Positions 1 through 9,900 of a stretch of DNA of 33,152 nt are shown in pieces. The stretch is from Methanocellales archaeon. Lineage in GTDB: Archaea > Halobacteriota > UBA148. The stretch lies in contig JASEEV010000019.1 of the NCBI GenBank assembly GCA_030019435.1, positions 1 to 33,152 on the forward strand, given 5' to 3'. The translations under genes and the position numbers were made by a program. Positions within the stretch are counted from its first letter, which is position 1. The number at the start of each line of letters is the position of its first letter. The notes below the pieces were generated by a model. It worked only from the letters and a program-made list of their open reading frames with translations, had not been told where the DNA came from and made no database searches.

Positions 1-561
1 CCCTTTTTCATCGACGAAGCCCATTATCGTCGCTATCTCTGCTATTGCACCCTTAATATCGCCAGTGCTTGGTAGGATCGCTCTGTCACCAGCGATTACA
101 TGATGCACTATGTAAGCGAGACTGGCAAAGACGAGGATCCCTGCACCGATAAAGTGCAGCTTGTAAGCCAGCATGAACTTCGGGAAAACCGCCACCCATC
201 CAAACCTGGTTCCGAGCAACAGCAAAGCGGCTGTTATGACGCATATGATGCATCCTACTGTATGGGTCCAGTGTTCCAACACCACGCTAATATGATGTCG
301 CTTGACCTCTCCGTCTATGATCTTCTCCACTTTTCCTATCTTCTTCCTGAGAATGCCCAACGCTATGCCAACGATGATGCCCAACACCATCACATATGGC
401 AATGCCTTAGCGAAAGCAAGCTTGAGCTCTTGCCAAGCTTGCAAATTCTGTCTCCAGATCTCCATGCCCTCTTCGGTCACCACGCGCGATGCCTGTGCGA
501 CTCCGCTAAGAACTATGATGATAGCCAGCAAGCTGATTGCGATTGCGAGTTTTTTGTTCAT
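1..561 (-). CDS. Cytochrome b-type membrane subunit of formate dehydrogenase-like complex (3' end truncated by window edge)
   Basis: Not in ORF track because it has no stop in the window. Minus-strand ATG at 561 with upstream AGGAGGT; open for 187 codons to base 1: MNKKLAIAISLLAIIVLSGVAQAS...GEVKRHHISVVLEHWTHTVGCIICVITAALLLLGTRFGWVAVFPKFMLAYKLHFIGAGILVFASLAYIVHHV. Signal-peptide-like start, His-rich TM segments typical of FdnI/FdoI-type cytochrome b. Confidence 0.8.
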   Translation of the reverse strand, partial: MNKKLAIAISLLAIIIVLSGVAQASRVVTEEGMEIWRQNLQAWQELKLAFAKALPYVMVLGIIVGIALGILRKKIGKVEKIIDGEVKRHHISVVLEHWTHTVGCIICVITAALLLLGTRFGWVAVFPKFMLAYKLHFIGAGILVFASLAYIVHHVIAGDRAILPSTGDIKGAIAEIATIMGFVDEKG

Positions 562-616
562 GTTTTACCTCCTTTGCAATTAAAAGATAAGGGGGATTGC
601 CCCCTTACTATGTTGC

Positions 617-1117
617 TTATGCTCGTCCTGCTTTTCTAGTTCGGTATATCGCATTGATGTATTCAGCGTCTCCGGCAAGAAGTGCCTTGGTCGAGCAGAA
701 ACCCGCACATTTCGGCTTTGGTGCTCTCTCTGCTCCTCCCTCGAATGGTAGTACGCAGTATGTGCACTTGTCCATCTTGCCCTTGAGACCGAACACTCCC
801 CTGAGGAACTGTGGAGCGCCGAATGGGCAAGCCCAACTGCAGTAACCGCATCCGATGCACTTATCCTTGTCGACTAAGACGATACCATCGTCCCGCTGGT
901 ATATGGCTTTTGTTGGACATGCTGCCAAGCATGGTGGACTGGCGCAGTGCATGCAAGGCATTGGAACGTTCTTCTCTCCTGGCTTGCCTTCGTTGATCGT
1001 CACCACCCTGATTCGTCGTATGCCTATTGGAACATCGTTCTGTTGCTTGCAGGCGACCTCGCATCCTCCGCATCGTATGCATCGTTCCCAGTCTACTAAG
1101 AATTTGTATGTTACCAT
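617..1117 (-). CDS. 4Fe-4S ferredoxin subunit (FdhB/DmsB-type) of molybdopterin oxidoreductase
   Basis: CIRCGGCEVACKQQND, CMHCASPPCLAACPTKAI, CIGCGYCSWACPFGAP motifs; adjacent to catalytic subunit. Confidence 0.9.
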   Translation of the reverse strand: MVTYKFLVDWERCIRCGGCEVACKQQNDVPIGIRRIRVVTINEGKPGEKNVPMPCMHCASPPCLAACPTKAIYQRDDGIVLVDKDKCIGCGYCSWACPFGAPQFLRGVFGLKGKMDKCTYCVLPFEGGAERAPKPKCAGFCSTKALLAGDAEYINAIYRTRKAGRA

Positions 1118-1129
1118 CTTTTATTCCTC

Positions 1130-3895
1130 CTAGGCTTTATAGATCTTGCAAAGAGCCACTTTCGTCTCTTGCATCTGCGTCTGCTCGTCGTAGCCTGGCG
1201 ATGCGATGATGTTCACCGAGTCTCCTCTGGCGAGATCTTTTGTGCCATCTGGATATCTGTCTCCATAGTCCACTCCTTGGAAGATTCCTCCCCAGTTGTA
1301 TGGCATGAACGCCGTCTTTTCGTTCACGCGTTCGGTCACCTTTGCTCTGACCTTGCATCTTCCCCTAGCGGACTCGACCCATACCATGTCCCAGTGCTTG
1401 ACTCCTATGTCGCCTGCCAGCTTCGGATTGATCTCGACGTACATCTCTGGCTGAATCTCCACCAGATATTCTGAGTTTCTGGTCTGAGCTCCACTGCCGT
1501 GATGCTCGACGTGCCTTCCTGACGATAGGATGATTGGATACTTGATGTGGCGTCCTTCAGCGATCGACCTGTCTTGCTCGGTCTTGAATTCGGTCATGAT
1601 CCTGTAGAGCTTCTTGTCCTCATAGGTCGGATACTTCGCTACGAGATCCGGTTCTGGGCTCTCTAGGGGCTCCCTGTGCTTGGGCACTTCATCCGTCCAT
1701 CCATACACTCTGAGCATGGCTCTTCCTCTGCCCGTCGGCGGATTACCTTCTGCAAGTGCAGCCCTGTTGACCTCTCCTGTTGGGTCTTTCGCATAGTCAT
1801 ATGTCCAGTGTCTGGTGCCGCCTGTACCGGCTGGAGGCAGGTTGCCTCTCACAATCTTCTCACCCGCATTGGGTTCGTCTGCTGGATACTTCCATTTTGC
1901 TCTGAAGTCATGTCCGCCCTCCATCACAGGTGCACCATCATTGTACAGGATCGGCGTTCCTGGATGGTCGGTCGTCCAGCAAGGCCACGGAAGTCCCCAG
2001 TATTCTCCATCACATGGTCCTCCTTTCGCCCTGCCGTCCCATGGGTCGAATGTGTGAGCATTCTCCTTCTGTCTCTTCAGCCTCTCAGGCGTCTGTCCTT
2101 GATATCCAATTAGTCTTACCGCTAGATTGATCTCTCTTAGCACATCATCTATGCTCTTGTAGTCGAAGTGAGTTCCGAATCCCAGTTTTGTGGCTAACTG
2201 CTGTAGGATCCACATATCGGTCTTGCTCTCGTACATCGGTGAAATGATCGGATCTCTCCGCTGCATTTCCCTCCCAGTGGTGACCATGCTGCCACTGCCT
2301 TCTTGGCGAGTTGCGGCTGGAAGTACGATTATACCGTCCGACCTGTCTGGCAAAGCGGCTGCAACACTCGGGAACGGATCGATGACCACGAGCAGGTCGA
2401 GTTTCTCCATGGCTTCTTTCATTTTTATCATCTCTGTCATCGAGGTCGCGCCCATTCCCCAGAAGATGGCTGCTTTGATGTTGTGTGGCTGATCGATTTC
2501 GGCTTCTGGTTTTATGACACCTTCGTACCATCTGGATACGGTGAACCCTACCTTGGTCATCATGCTCTCGCCGTTGTGGGTGGCGAATCTCGCCTTCAGT
2601 TCATCAAAGGTTATCTTTCCGCTCGTGCTTGGTGTGTCGCTGAAGCACTGGGCATACCACTTCCAGGATCCTTCACTCTTTACGGAATAGTATCCTGGCA
2701 AGATGTGGGATAGAACGCACATGTCTGTCACGCCTTGCACGTTGCTGTGTCCTCTGAGCGGAATGCATCCACCGCCCCACTTTCCTTGGTTGCCAAGGAT
2801 GCATTGCAGTATGGCGCAGACTCGGACGAGTTGCGTAGCTACAGAATGCTGGGTAACGCCCATTGACCATATTATGTTGCTTGGTCTGTTTTCAGAGATC
2901 ATTCTGGCTGCTTCTCTTATCTGCGCTGCTGGAACCCATGTGATCCTTTCCACGACCTCTGGCGTGTAGCCCTTCACCGCTTCTTTTACGTACTTGAATC
3001 CATAGGTTCTGTTGTCGATGTACTCCTGATCTTGCCAGCCATTCTCCAGGATCACGTTGATGAGACCTAGTATCAATGCAATATCTGACCCTGGCCTGAA
3101 CCTGAGGAATAGGTCTGCTTTTGATGCCGTTCTGGTGAATCTCGGGTCGGCGACGACGATCTTTGCCCCTCTGTCTTTTGCCTCAAGGACCTTCTGCATG
3201 AATGTTGGATGCGCTTCTGCTGCATTCGAGCCAAAGAAGAAGTGACACTTGGCATGTTGCATCGCAATAGGGGTGTTCGTCATAGCACCATGACCGAAGG
3301 TGTTCATCAATCCCGCAACGGTGGTGGAGTGACAAAGCCTCGCCTGGTGATCTATGTTGTTTGTGCCGAACAGCATCGAAAGCTTTCTGAACATGTACGC
3401 CTCTTCGATGGACCCATGCACGAGCCCGCAGAAGAACACTGAGTCCGGACCATAGGTGTTCCGGATGCTATTCAACTTGTTTGCGACCTTGGTCAACGCC
3501 TCATCCCATGTGATTCTTCTCCATGATCCGCCGACTTTCTCCATTGGGTACTTCAGCCTTCTCTCAGAATTGGTGATGTTTGCCAAAGATGCACCCTTGG
3601 AGCACATTCCCCCAAGATTTATGGGGTGATCTTCCCAGGGCTCCATCTTGGTGAACACGCCATCCTCTGCGACGCCTATGTATCCACAACCGATGGAGCA
3701 GAAGGAGCAAATGCTCTTCGTTCGCGTCACTGCTGGAGAGGGCGCTGCTGCTGCATCTATGAACAGCTTGTCTGTGAACTTTGTAGAAGCTGCGTATCCG
3801 CCAAGCGCTGCAGCCGCACTGAGTGCAGCCACTTTGGCGAATGTACGTCTGCTCATCTTGATTTCACTGAGAATAGATTCTGCTTTTGTTGCCAT
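1130..3895 (-). CDS. Formate dehydrogenase-like molybdopterin oxidoreductase catalytic subunit, Tat signal
   Basis: N-terminal SRRTFAKVAALSAAAALGGYAA twin-arginine signal; CSFCSIGCGYIG...MCSKGASLAN 4Fe-4S motif; DHQARLCHSTTV motif with Cys at the FDH Sec/Cys position; 921 aa. Confidence 0.88.
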   Translation of the reverse strand: MATKAESILSEIKMSRRTFAKVAALSAAAALGGYAASTKFTDKLFIDAAAAPSPAVTRTKSICSFCSIGCGYIGVAEDGVFTKMEPWEDHPINLGGMCSKGASLANITNSERRLKYPMEKVGGSWRRITWDEALTKVANKLNSIRNTYGPDSVFFCGLVHGSIEEAYMFRKLSMLFGTNNIDHQARLCHSTTVAGLMNTFGHGAMTNTPIAMQHAKCHFFFGSNAAEAHPTFMQKVLEAKDRGAKIVVADPRFTRTASKADLFLRFRPGSDIALILGLINVILENGWQDQEYIDNRTYGFKYVKEAVKGYTPEVVERITWVPAAQIREAARMISENRPSNIIWSMGVTQHSVATQLVRVCAILQCILGNQGKWGGGCIPLRGHSNVQGVTDMCVLSHILPGYYSVKSEGSWKWYAQCFSDTPSTSGKITFDELKARFATHNGESMMTKVGFTVSRWYEGVIKPEAEIDQPHNIKAAIFWGMGATSMTEMIKMKEAMEKLDLLVVIDPFPSVAAALPDRSDGIIVLPAATRQEGSGSMVTTGREMQRRDPIISPMYESKTDMWILQQLATKLGFGTHFDYKSIDDVLREINLAVRLIGYQGQTPERLKRQKENAHTFDPWDGRAKGGPCDGEYWGLPWPCWTTDHPGTPILYNDGAPVMEGGHDFRAKWKYPADEPNAGEKIVRGNLPPAGTGGTRHWTYDYAKDPTGEVNRAALAEGNPPTGRGRAMLRVYGWTDEVPKHREPLESPEPDLVAKYPTYEDKKLYRIMTEFKTEQDRSIAEGRHIKYPIILSSGRHVEHHGSGAQTRNSEYLVEIQPEMYVEINPKLAGDIGVKHWDMVWVESARGRCKVRAKVTERVNEKTAFMPYNWGGIFQGVDYGDRYPDGTKDLARGDSVNIIASPGYDEQTQMQETKVALCKIYKA

Positions 3896-3965
3896 TATTT
3901 CCCTCCTTTTATTTGATACAAGGCTGTATTTTTGTTATACTATTAAACGTTTGCGTTTGGCAAGA

Positions 3966-4604
3966 TTAAATCGTCTCCGACAATTCATCGATCAAATCTC
4001 TCTCCAGCCATAGAAAACCCTTCGTGATCTTTGCAATGCCCTTGTAGAAATCGGATTGCTTGCTTTCGTATAGATCATCACAGAAATCTGGCACCCATTT
4101 CATCAGATGCTCGTCCATGAATTTTCTTTGCAGGGATAAGCACTCCCTCCTGCGCTCCTCATTTTCGAACGCTTCCTCGCACAGATGGTGCATGAACTTT
4201 AGCTCGAACGCGATGTGATCCTCTGGTTCCTTGTATGAGGGGGATTTGGCGATTCCAGCTTTTCTATAATCCTTCTTGAGCCTTAACAGGGACGCTCCCA
4301 TCATCGTTCCATCAACGTACATGGATTCATAGGGTGGAACTGGAGGGGTACCAGGTCCGAGAAAGAGGCGGGTGTACTCGTCTGTCAACTTTTCATGAAC
4401 CTCATCCACATCTTTGCTCGCTTTCATGAACTTTCTCAACATCTCAAAGCCCTCTGCCATGTCCTCGTTCAATGATTTCAGATCTGGGATTGGGATCTTT
4501 TTATTCACCAGGTCCTCAGCAAGCTCACGTGGTGGTTCCTCCAGATACATTCGATACAAAAACGCATAGAACTCTTTTCTCGTTTTCAAAAGTTCTTCGA
4601 TCAT
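3966..4604 (-). CDS. TorD/DmsD-family molybdoenzyme assembly chaperone
   Basis: 212-aa helical protein with TRLFLGPGTPPVPPYESMYVDGTMMG (TorD-like PPYESxY); adjacent to Mo-enzyme. Confidence 0.8.
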   Translation of the reverse strand: MIEELLKTRKEFYAFLYRMYLEEPPRELAEDLVNKKIPIPDLKSLNEDMAEGFEMLRKFMKASKDVDEVHEKLTDEYTRLFLGPGTPPVPPYESMYVDGTMMGASLLRLKKDYRKAGIAKSPSYKEPEDHIAFELKFMHHLCEEAFENEERRRECLSLQRKFMDEHLMKWVPDFCDDLYESKQSDFYKGIAKITKGFLWLERDLIDELSETI

Positions 4605-6682
4605 TTTATTTTCCCCATGACCTTCTCCAATGCCCTCACGGCTCTACAATCCTCGCAGTATTTGAGCAGCTCCAGTTGCTCCTCCATGCTGAACTCATCG
4701 GTTCCCTTGGACCCTCGTATCACATTTGATGTCCACTCCAATGCCGCTTGGGTTATGAATGCTTTGCCGCATTCCTCGCACTTAACGAGCTCCGATTCAG
4801 CCAGCGTGCTCTCCTTTAGATCGACTAACTTGGCAAAATCGAGCACCTTTTCCAGTTTAAGCGCCTCCTCTGGACATGCTTTTTCGCACAGCCCGCACGA
4901 GATGCAATACCCATATATGAAATCGATCTTGTTCTCCCTTCTTATTATCGCATTCGTGGGACACATGCTCATGCATGTATTGCAGATGGTGCACTTTTCT
5001 GAGATGGCAATATCTGCAAATGGAAATCTCGTGTCCTCCTCAACGAGACTTGGCGATACGCCAGTTTTAATCGAGAAGGCGTGCACCAGATCCAGTATGA
5101 CGCTTCTCTTCGCGGTTTTATCGAGTTGGATTGGCTTTTTCTTTTTGAGCGGAGAAGGACTTAAGGCTTGCACGAAATCCATGACAGAATTCACGAAGAT
5201 CTCTGGTTCATCTGCATCGCCTTGGATCTGCTTTACCCGCTCGCCCAGACCAAATGCACCCAGAGCCATGTTGGAAAACTCTACAGCCGACCTATCATCT
5301 TCGATCTCATGTGGACAGTCTTCACACCTCAGCAGAAGAGCTCCATCTGCTCCCAGATCGAAGGCTCGAAGGATGTGTGCCTCTGAGACGGCACCTACGC
5401 ACGGAACGAATAATGGGAGGACGGGGGGATATTGAAGTCGTTTTCTGCCAGCAGAGTCCAGAGTCGCCTCACATTCAGAGCAAGCAAATAGTAGCACCTT
5501 TGGGTATAGATCTTTTTTTGTTTTGCCTAGCAAGATCTCCATCTGAGAATACATGACACCATCTGAGCATTCCCTCAGTTGAGGAAGCGAGATCGGACAA
5601 ATGGCAGAACAGACTCCACAAGCCTGGCATGCAACCTCATCAAATACGATCCTATCGCCATCACGCGTTATCGCACCGTGGGGACATGCAACCTCGCAGA
5701 GCTCGCAACCGATTATCTCGCTTTTTCCGCACGCACAGTTTTCTAAGTTCAGATCCAATGCCCTTCGTTTTTTAATTTCGCCGAGATTTGAAACGACGTC
5801 TAATACCGCGGATGATGGATCGTCTCCGCACAAGTAAATGCCCGTCTGCACAGGATGCGTCCAGTCTCCAATCACCATGATCTGACCCGCTTTTATCATC
5901 TCCTCTCTATCCCGTAGATCGATGGCACCAGTTGGGCATGCGTCCACACAGGCGCCGCATCCATCACAGAGGTCGTTGATCGAATACACCAGACCGGGCT
6001 GAATCGCATTTTTCTGACATGTATTCTCGCACAGTCCACACGAAATGCATCTCTCCGGATCGACTTTTCCTTTCACCATTTCCACAGAAAAATCGCCCAT
6101 TCTTCCCTTCACGTCTTTTACAGATCCTATATGAATCGTCACATCCTCTAGGGCGGTTAACCCCCCAGTGGATTTCGTCAGAAGTTGCACGTTGGCCAAT
6201 TTTGAGAGTTCTCTTGCGATCCTTGTTCCGAGGGGCAAATCTCCGACCACCAATACGTCGTATCCAACGTCGATGATGAATCTCTCAACTTTAGGCCTTG
6301 TCTTCGTGCGATCGATCGCTGCCAGGAGCAAACGCTTCGCCTTTTCGGTCGCACCCTTTTCATCATGAACCCATCCACAATGCTCTCTGAGGTTTAACAA
6401 GATGATGTCATCGCTTTTGAGCCCCATCCTTCCAACCACTTCTTCGAAAATTCGTTTTTTGGATGTGCAGCCTATGATGATCGTATCGAGTTCCTTTCTT
6501 CTGATGTCATCTATGATATATGCCAGTCCGTCTTCTTGACACAATAGATCATGAATCTGGATGATCTCCACTTCTTTCCTAATGCTCCGCTTGAGCTCCT
6601 TGAAGTCGATGCTTGATGTCTTGTTGCACGTGCAAAGAAACATGCCAATATTCATAGCAATCTTACTTTCAGTTGCACCCAT
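4601..6682 (-). CDS. HdrA-like/MvhD-like polyferredoxin
   Basis: Six ferredoxin-type Cys clusters (e.g. CISCGLCENTCQKNAI, CDGCGACVDACPTGAI, CTICNTCMSMCPTNAI), HdrA-like N terminus (MNIGMFLCTCN), central MvhD-like block LLFACSECEATLDSAG...LFVPCVGAVSEAHILRAFDLGADGALLLRCEDCPHE. Start may instead be the internal ATG (MNIGM) at 6655. Confidence 0.8.
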   Translation of the reverse strand: MGATESKIAMNIGMFLCTCNKTSSIDFKELKRSIRKEVEIIQIHDLLCQEDGLAYIIDDIRRKELDTIIIGCTSKKRIFEEVVGRMGLKSDDIILLNLREHCGWVHDEKGATEKAKRLLLAAIDRTKTRPKVERFIIDVGYDVLVVGDLPLGTRIARELSKLANVQLLTKSTGGLTALEDVTIHIGSVKDVKGRMGDFSVEMVKGKVDPERCISCGLCENTCQKNAIQPGLVYSINDLCDGCGACVDACPTGAIDLRDREEMIKAGQIMVIGDWTHPVQTGIYLCGDDPSSAVLDVVSNLGEIKKRRALDLNLENCACGKSEIIGCELCEVACPHGAITRDGDRIVFDEVACQACGVCSAICPISLPQLRECSDGVMYSQMEILLGKTKKDLYPKVLLFACSECEATLDSAGRKRLQYPPVLPLFVPCVGAVSEAHILRAFDLGADGALLLRCEDCPHEIEDDRSAVEFSNMALGAFGLGERVKQIQGDADEPEIFVNSVMDFVQALSPSPLKKKKPIQLDKTAKRSVILDLVHAFSIKTGVSPSLVEEDTRFPFADIAISEKCTICNTCMSMCPTNAIIRRENKIDFIYGYCISCGLCEKACPEEALKLEKVLDFAKLVDLKESTLAESELVKCEECGKAFITQAALEWTSNVIRGSKGTDEFSMEEQLELLKYCEDCRAVRALEKVMGKIK

Positions 6683-6754
6683 AGAATATAATACTTGTGA
6701 GAATGCGAAAAAGATATATGGGGGCTATCACATTTTCATATCAGAGGTGGTATC

Positions 6755-6979
6755 GTGAAGCTATTCGAGGAAGAGCTAAAATTCTATTATGCGGCGCTGC
6801 TGCTCGGAATAATCGGAGCCTTGTGCATCATAATATTCCTGGCTTCCATGAGGATGACCACAATGATGATCATGGGCTTTGGAATGTTCCTGATCGCGCT
6901 TGGTATTCTATCAGCGTTGTATGCGATCTACCAAGATCGCAAGAAGGGATCATTGAAAGAGGCGTTAGGTCTTACATAA
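6755..6979 (+). CDS. Small membrane protein (2 TM)
   Basis: 74 aa with two hydrophobic segments; upstream AGGTGGT. Confidence 0.6.
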   Translation: MKLFEEELKFYYAALLLGIIGALCIIIFLASMRMTTMMIMGFGMFLIALGILSALYAIYQDRKKGSLKEALGLT

Positions 6980-9900
6980 AATCCGCCAGTTCTGCTTGTT
7001 TGACTTTGTCAGAGGTGAAGAGCGAGCGAACCTCGAGCTCTAACAAGCGAAGCCGTTGTTTCGTGTAGTTGGAGATATCGTATTCTTCTGCCGTTTTCAA
7101 CGAGATGTCCAGATATTTCTTGACGGTCCCCTCGTGTACGGTCAGTATCACCCTACCACCACATTTTGGACAGGTGCCCCTAAGTGGAGCTCTTCTGAAT
7201 TTTGCATTACATCTAACGCACCGCATTTTTTGTTTTGAGAATGCGCGCAAGTTGCCGACCAAGTCTGGTAGGAAATGTGAGACTATGATGCGCTCAGCCA
7301 CATCCCTTGCGTTCACCGCGCGTACTTTCCTTGCTAGTTTTAGTTGCGCCTCCATTTTATCGATCATGCTTCCTAACGTCTTATATGCGCTGTTGGTCGG
7401 ACCTGCTGCAATATCAGAGGTATCATGTGTGAAGCAAAAGCCCTCGTACTGTGCTGGTGAGCTCAACCTTGCTCCTACTAAATCCATTTTTGCCTCTAGG
7501 TCCTTTGGGTCGGCATATCTCAGAGATGCCTCATAAAATTCCAGTGGATACCTCCTCATGAGATCTATGTTGTGCACCTCGCTATCGATCTCGTTTGGGT
7601 CTATGCGCGTAGTAAGCACGAGCGGCGCATCCATCTTGCCTCCACGCTTGTCAGGCAAGTATGAGCGCGAGAAGTTGAGTAGCCCATCCATCAGGAGCAT
7701 TATACAGTCCTCGTCGCCATCGCACTGGGCGGTAAATAGATCAGAGGCAACGAGCGTGTGATTCTTTTCAACGGTCAGACAATGGACTTTTTCACCCTCA
7801 AATTCCATGAATCTCTTATCAACAACTTCATCCAGCCAAATTTCACCTCCGTCAACTAACGATCTTTGTTTTCGAACTGGAATATTGACGAGGTTGTCCT
7901 CTAAGACTTGCTGCTTGCGATCTAGATCAAAACCAATTTGCTCAGCAAACGTCCTGATGTTGTCAGATGTGATCTTAATTATATTTGATCTGAATTCCGG
8001 TGTCTCTTTACGTTTTCTGTAGAATTCAAAGATCGCTCCACTCGGCGTCCGGGTGGTTTCATATGTTTTGGTAGCAATGCCAAATCGCTTGAGCGATGCA
8101 ACTAGATCCTCTGTCAATTGATCGCTTACAGTGCACGCCCTAACATCATTTCGATTTGATGCGATACTTCCATCCCCGCTGAAATAGGCAGATAAAAATG
8201 ACGCCAGAACATCATTTGAGGAATTTTGGATAATGGTTGGGATCTTCTTTTCATGCGCAGAAGATCCGCAATCCAATATGTTGGTAAATATCGTATGAAT
8301 CAGTTTGCTTGAGATGGTTATTTTCCACTTGTTTTCCTCAAATGAGGTTACACCAAACTTGTCTCTGATGATTCGTTTGATGTGAGTGCGTGGTTTTTCG
8401 TCTGGAGTGCAAATTGTCACCTGGTAAAAGGATTTTGAGGATTCTTGCTTTCTCGCGAATCCCTCGGCCGTATAATAACCCAACACTTTCGCAAGTTCTC
8501 TGTCCACGTCAAACTTTCGTTTAACCACCAGATCCCTCTTGATCCCCAAGCAGGCGTTCTTTGGAACAAAAGTTAACACATCGTCTTCGTTACCAATGAC
8601 GTCGAGAAGGATGTCGAGTGGAATGCTATCTCTATCAACATAGTTATAAAGGGTCTTTTTGTTAATTCGTAGTTTATCTGCGGCCTTCTTGAGGTATGCC
8701 TTTCTGTCTCCAGCAAAGTTTCTTAAAAGTTCTCTGATTCTACCACTGCCGAGACCTCTTATCATCACTTCCTCTTTCTTCACGAAACTGGAGTTCGTCA
8801 ACTCCCTGAGCAAGTCCACCGATTGCGCCTGTCCTCCTAGATCAAGTGACTTTGGAGTGGGGATAGCGTCTCCAACCTCCAACTCCGATGCCTGCACCTT
8901 TTTAATCACACCATTTCTGCTCACAAGCATTGCATGTTCTGGGGTGACCTTGATCTTGCGTCCTGACCTTGTCTTGAAAATCAGAAGGTGTGATGGGGCT
9001 TCGTGAGATGATACCTCTGTTACCCTGCGATATTCTATTTGATTTGTATCGCAGTTGAGTGATGGAGTGTAGATATTTTCATCACATACATCAGCTATTC
9101 TGGTTCCGAAGTCATCGCTACGAACTTCGTTAGCAGCAAGTTTCTCTTCGACGAAAGCCCCTATGCTCCTATAACTCCACTGATTTCCTCCTCGTATCCA
9201 GATCTTGGTGTCTGGGTGGAAACAATTCCTTCGCTTCGCTGCATGGAAGAATGGGTGCGCATAGCCTACGGATGCATTCGTGAAGCCAAGTATTCGTCCC
9301 AGGACTCCTGCAGATGTGTGAGGTGCAAGCCCTATGACCAGTTTTCCGATCAGATCTCCTACGGATTGGACTTTATGATATGCTTCCATCCCATAGTATT
9401 TTATCAACAGATCGTCCACGAAGTTTGCGGCACGCAATAGATAATCGCCAGCGCCCTTTGACAAAATCACATCCTGCGGCCTTAGCTCAATCACTTGGTT
9501 TTCATCGGTGAGAGGCCTACCGTCCTTATCAAGACGGTATCCAAGCTCCCTGAGCTTCTCTAGCGATGTGCCAATCTCCCTTGGCCGGAAGTGCGTCAGC
9601 GGCAAATCCGTTAGATCATATCTGATGGTTCCGTCCTTGAATACGTATATTTCGTGCTTTGCTCTTAGGATTCCCTTTTCCAGTGGCTCTGGAGTCTTAT
9701 CTTTGGACGTTAGGCCTAGCACGCCTTTGAATTTCTCAGGCGCACGTTCGTCCAATCGTTCCAGTGATTGTGCGTACAGGGGGCTGAAATCGATGATCTG
9801 CTTTCTAACGGAGGTTGTCGTCCTACCACAACGTGAGCAACGTTCCTTTTCGCCAGAGGAGATGCCACAACTTGCACAAAACTTCGTTGGAAAAGTGCGC

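Noticed and set aside
100-639. 179-aa plus-strand ORF
   Set aside because: Antisense to the cyt b-type subunit (1-561, minus) that has a ribosome-binding site, signal-like sequence and family motifs.
4617-5435. 272-aa plus-strand ORF
   Set aside because: Antisense to the polyferredoxin gene; Ser-rich composition typical of antisense translation.
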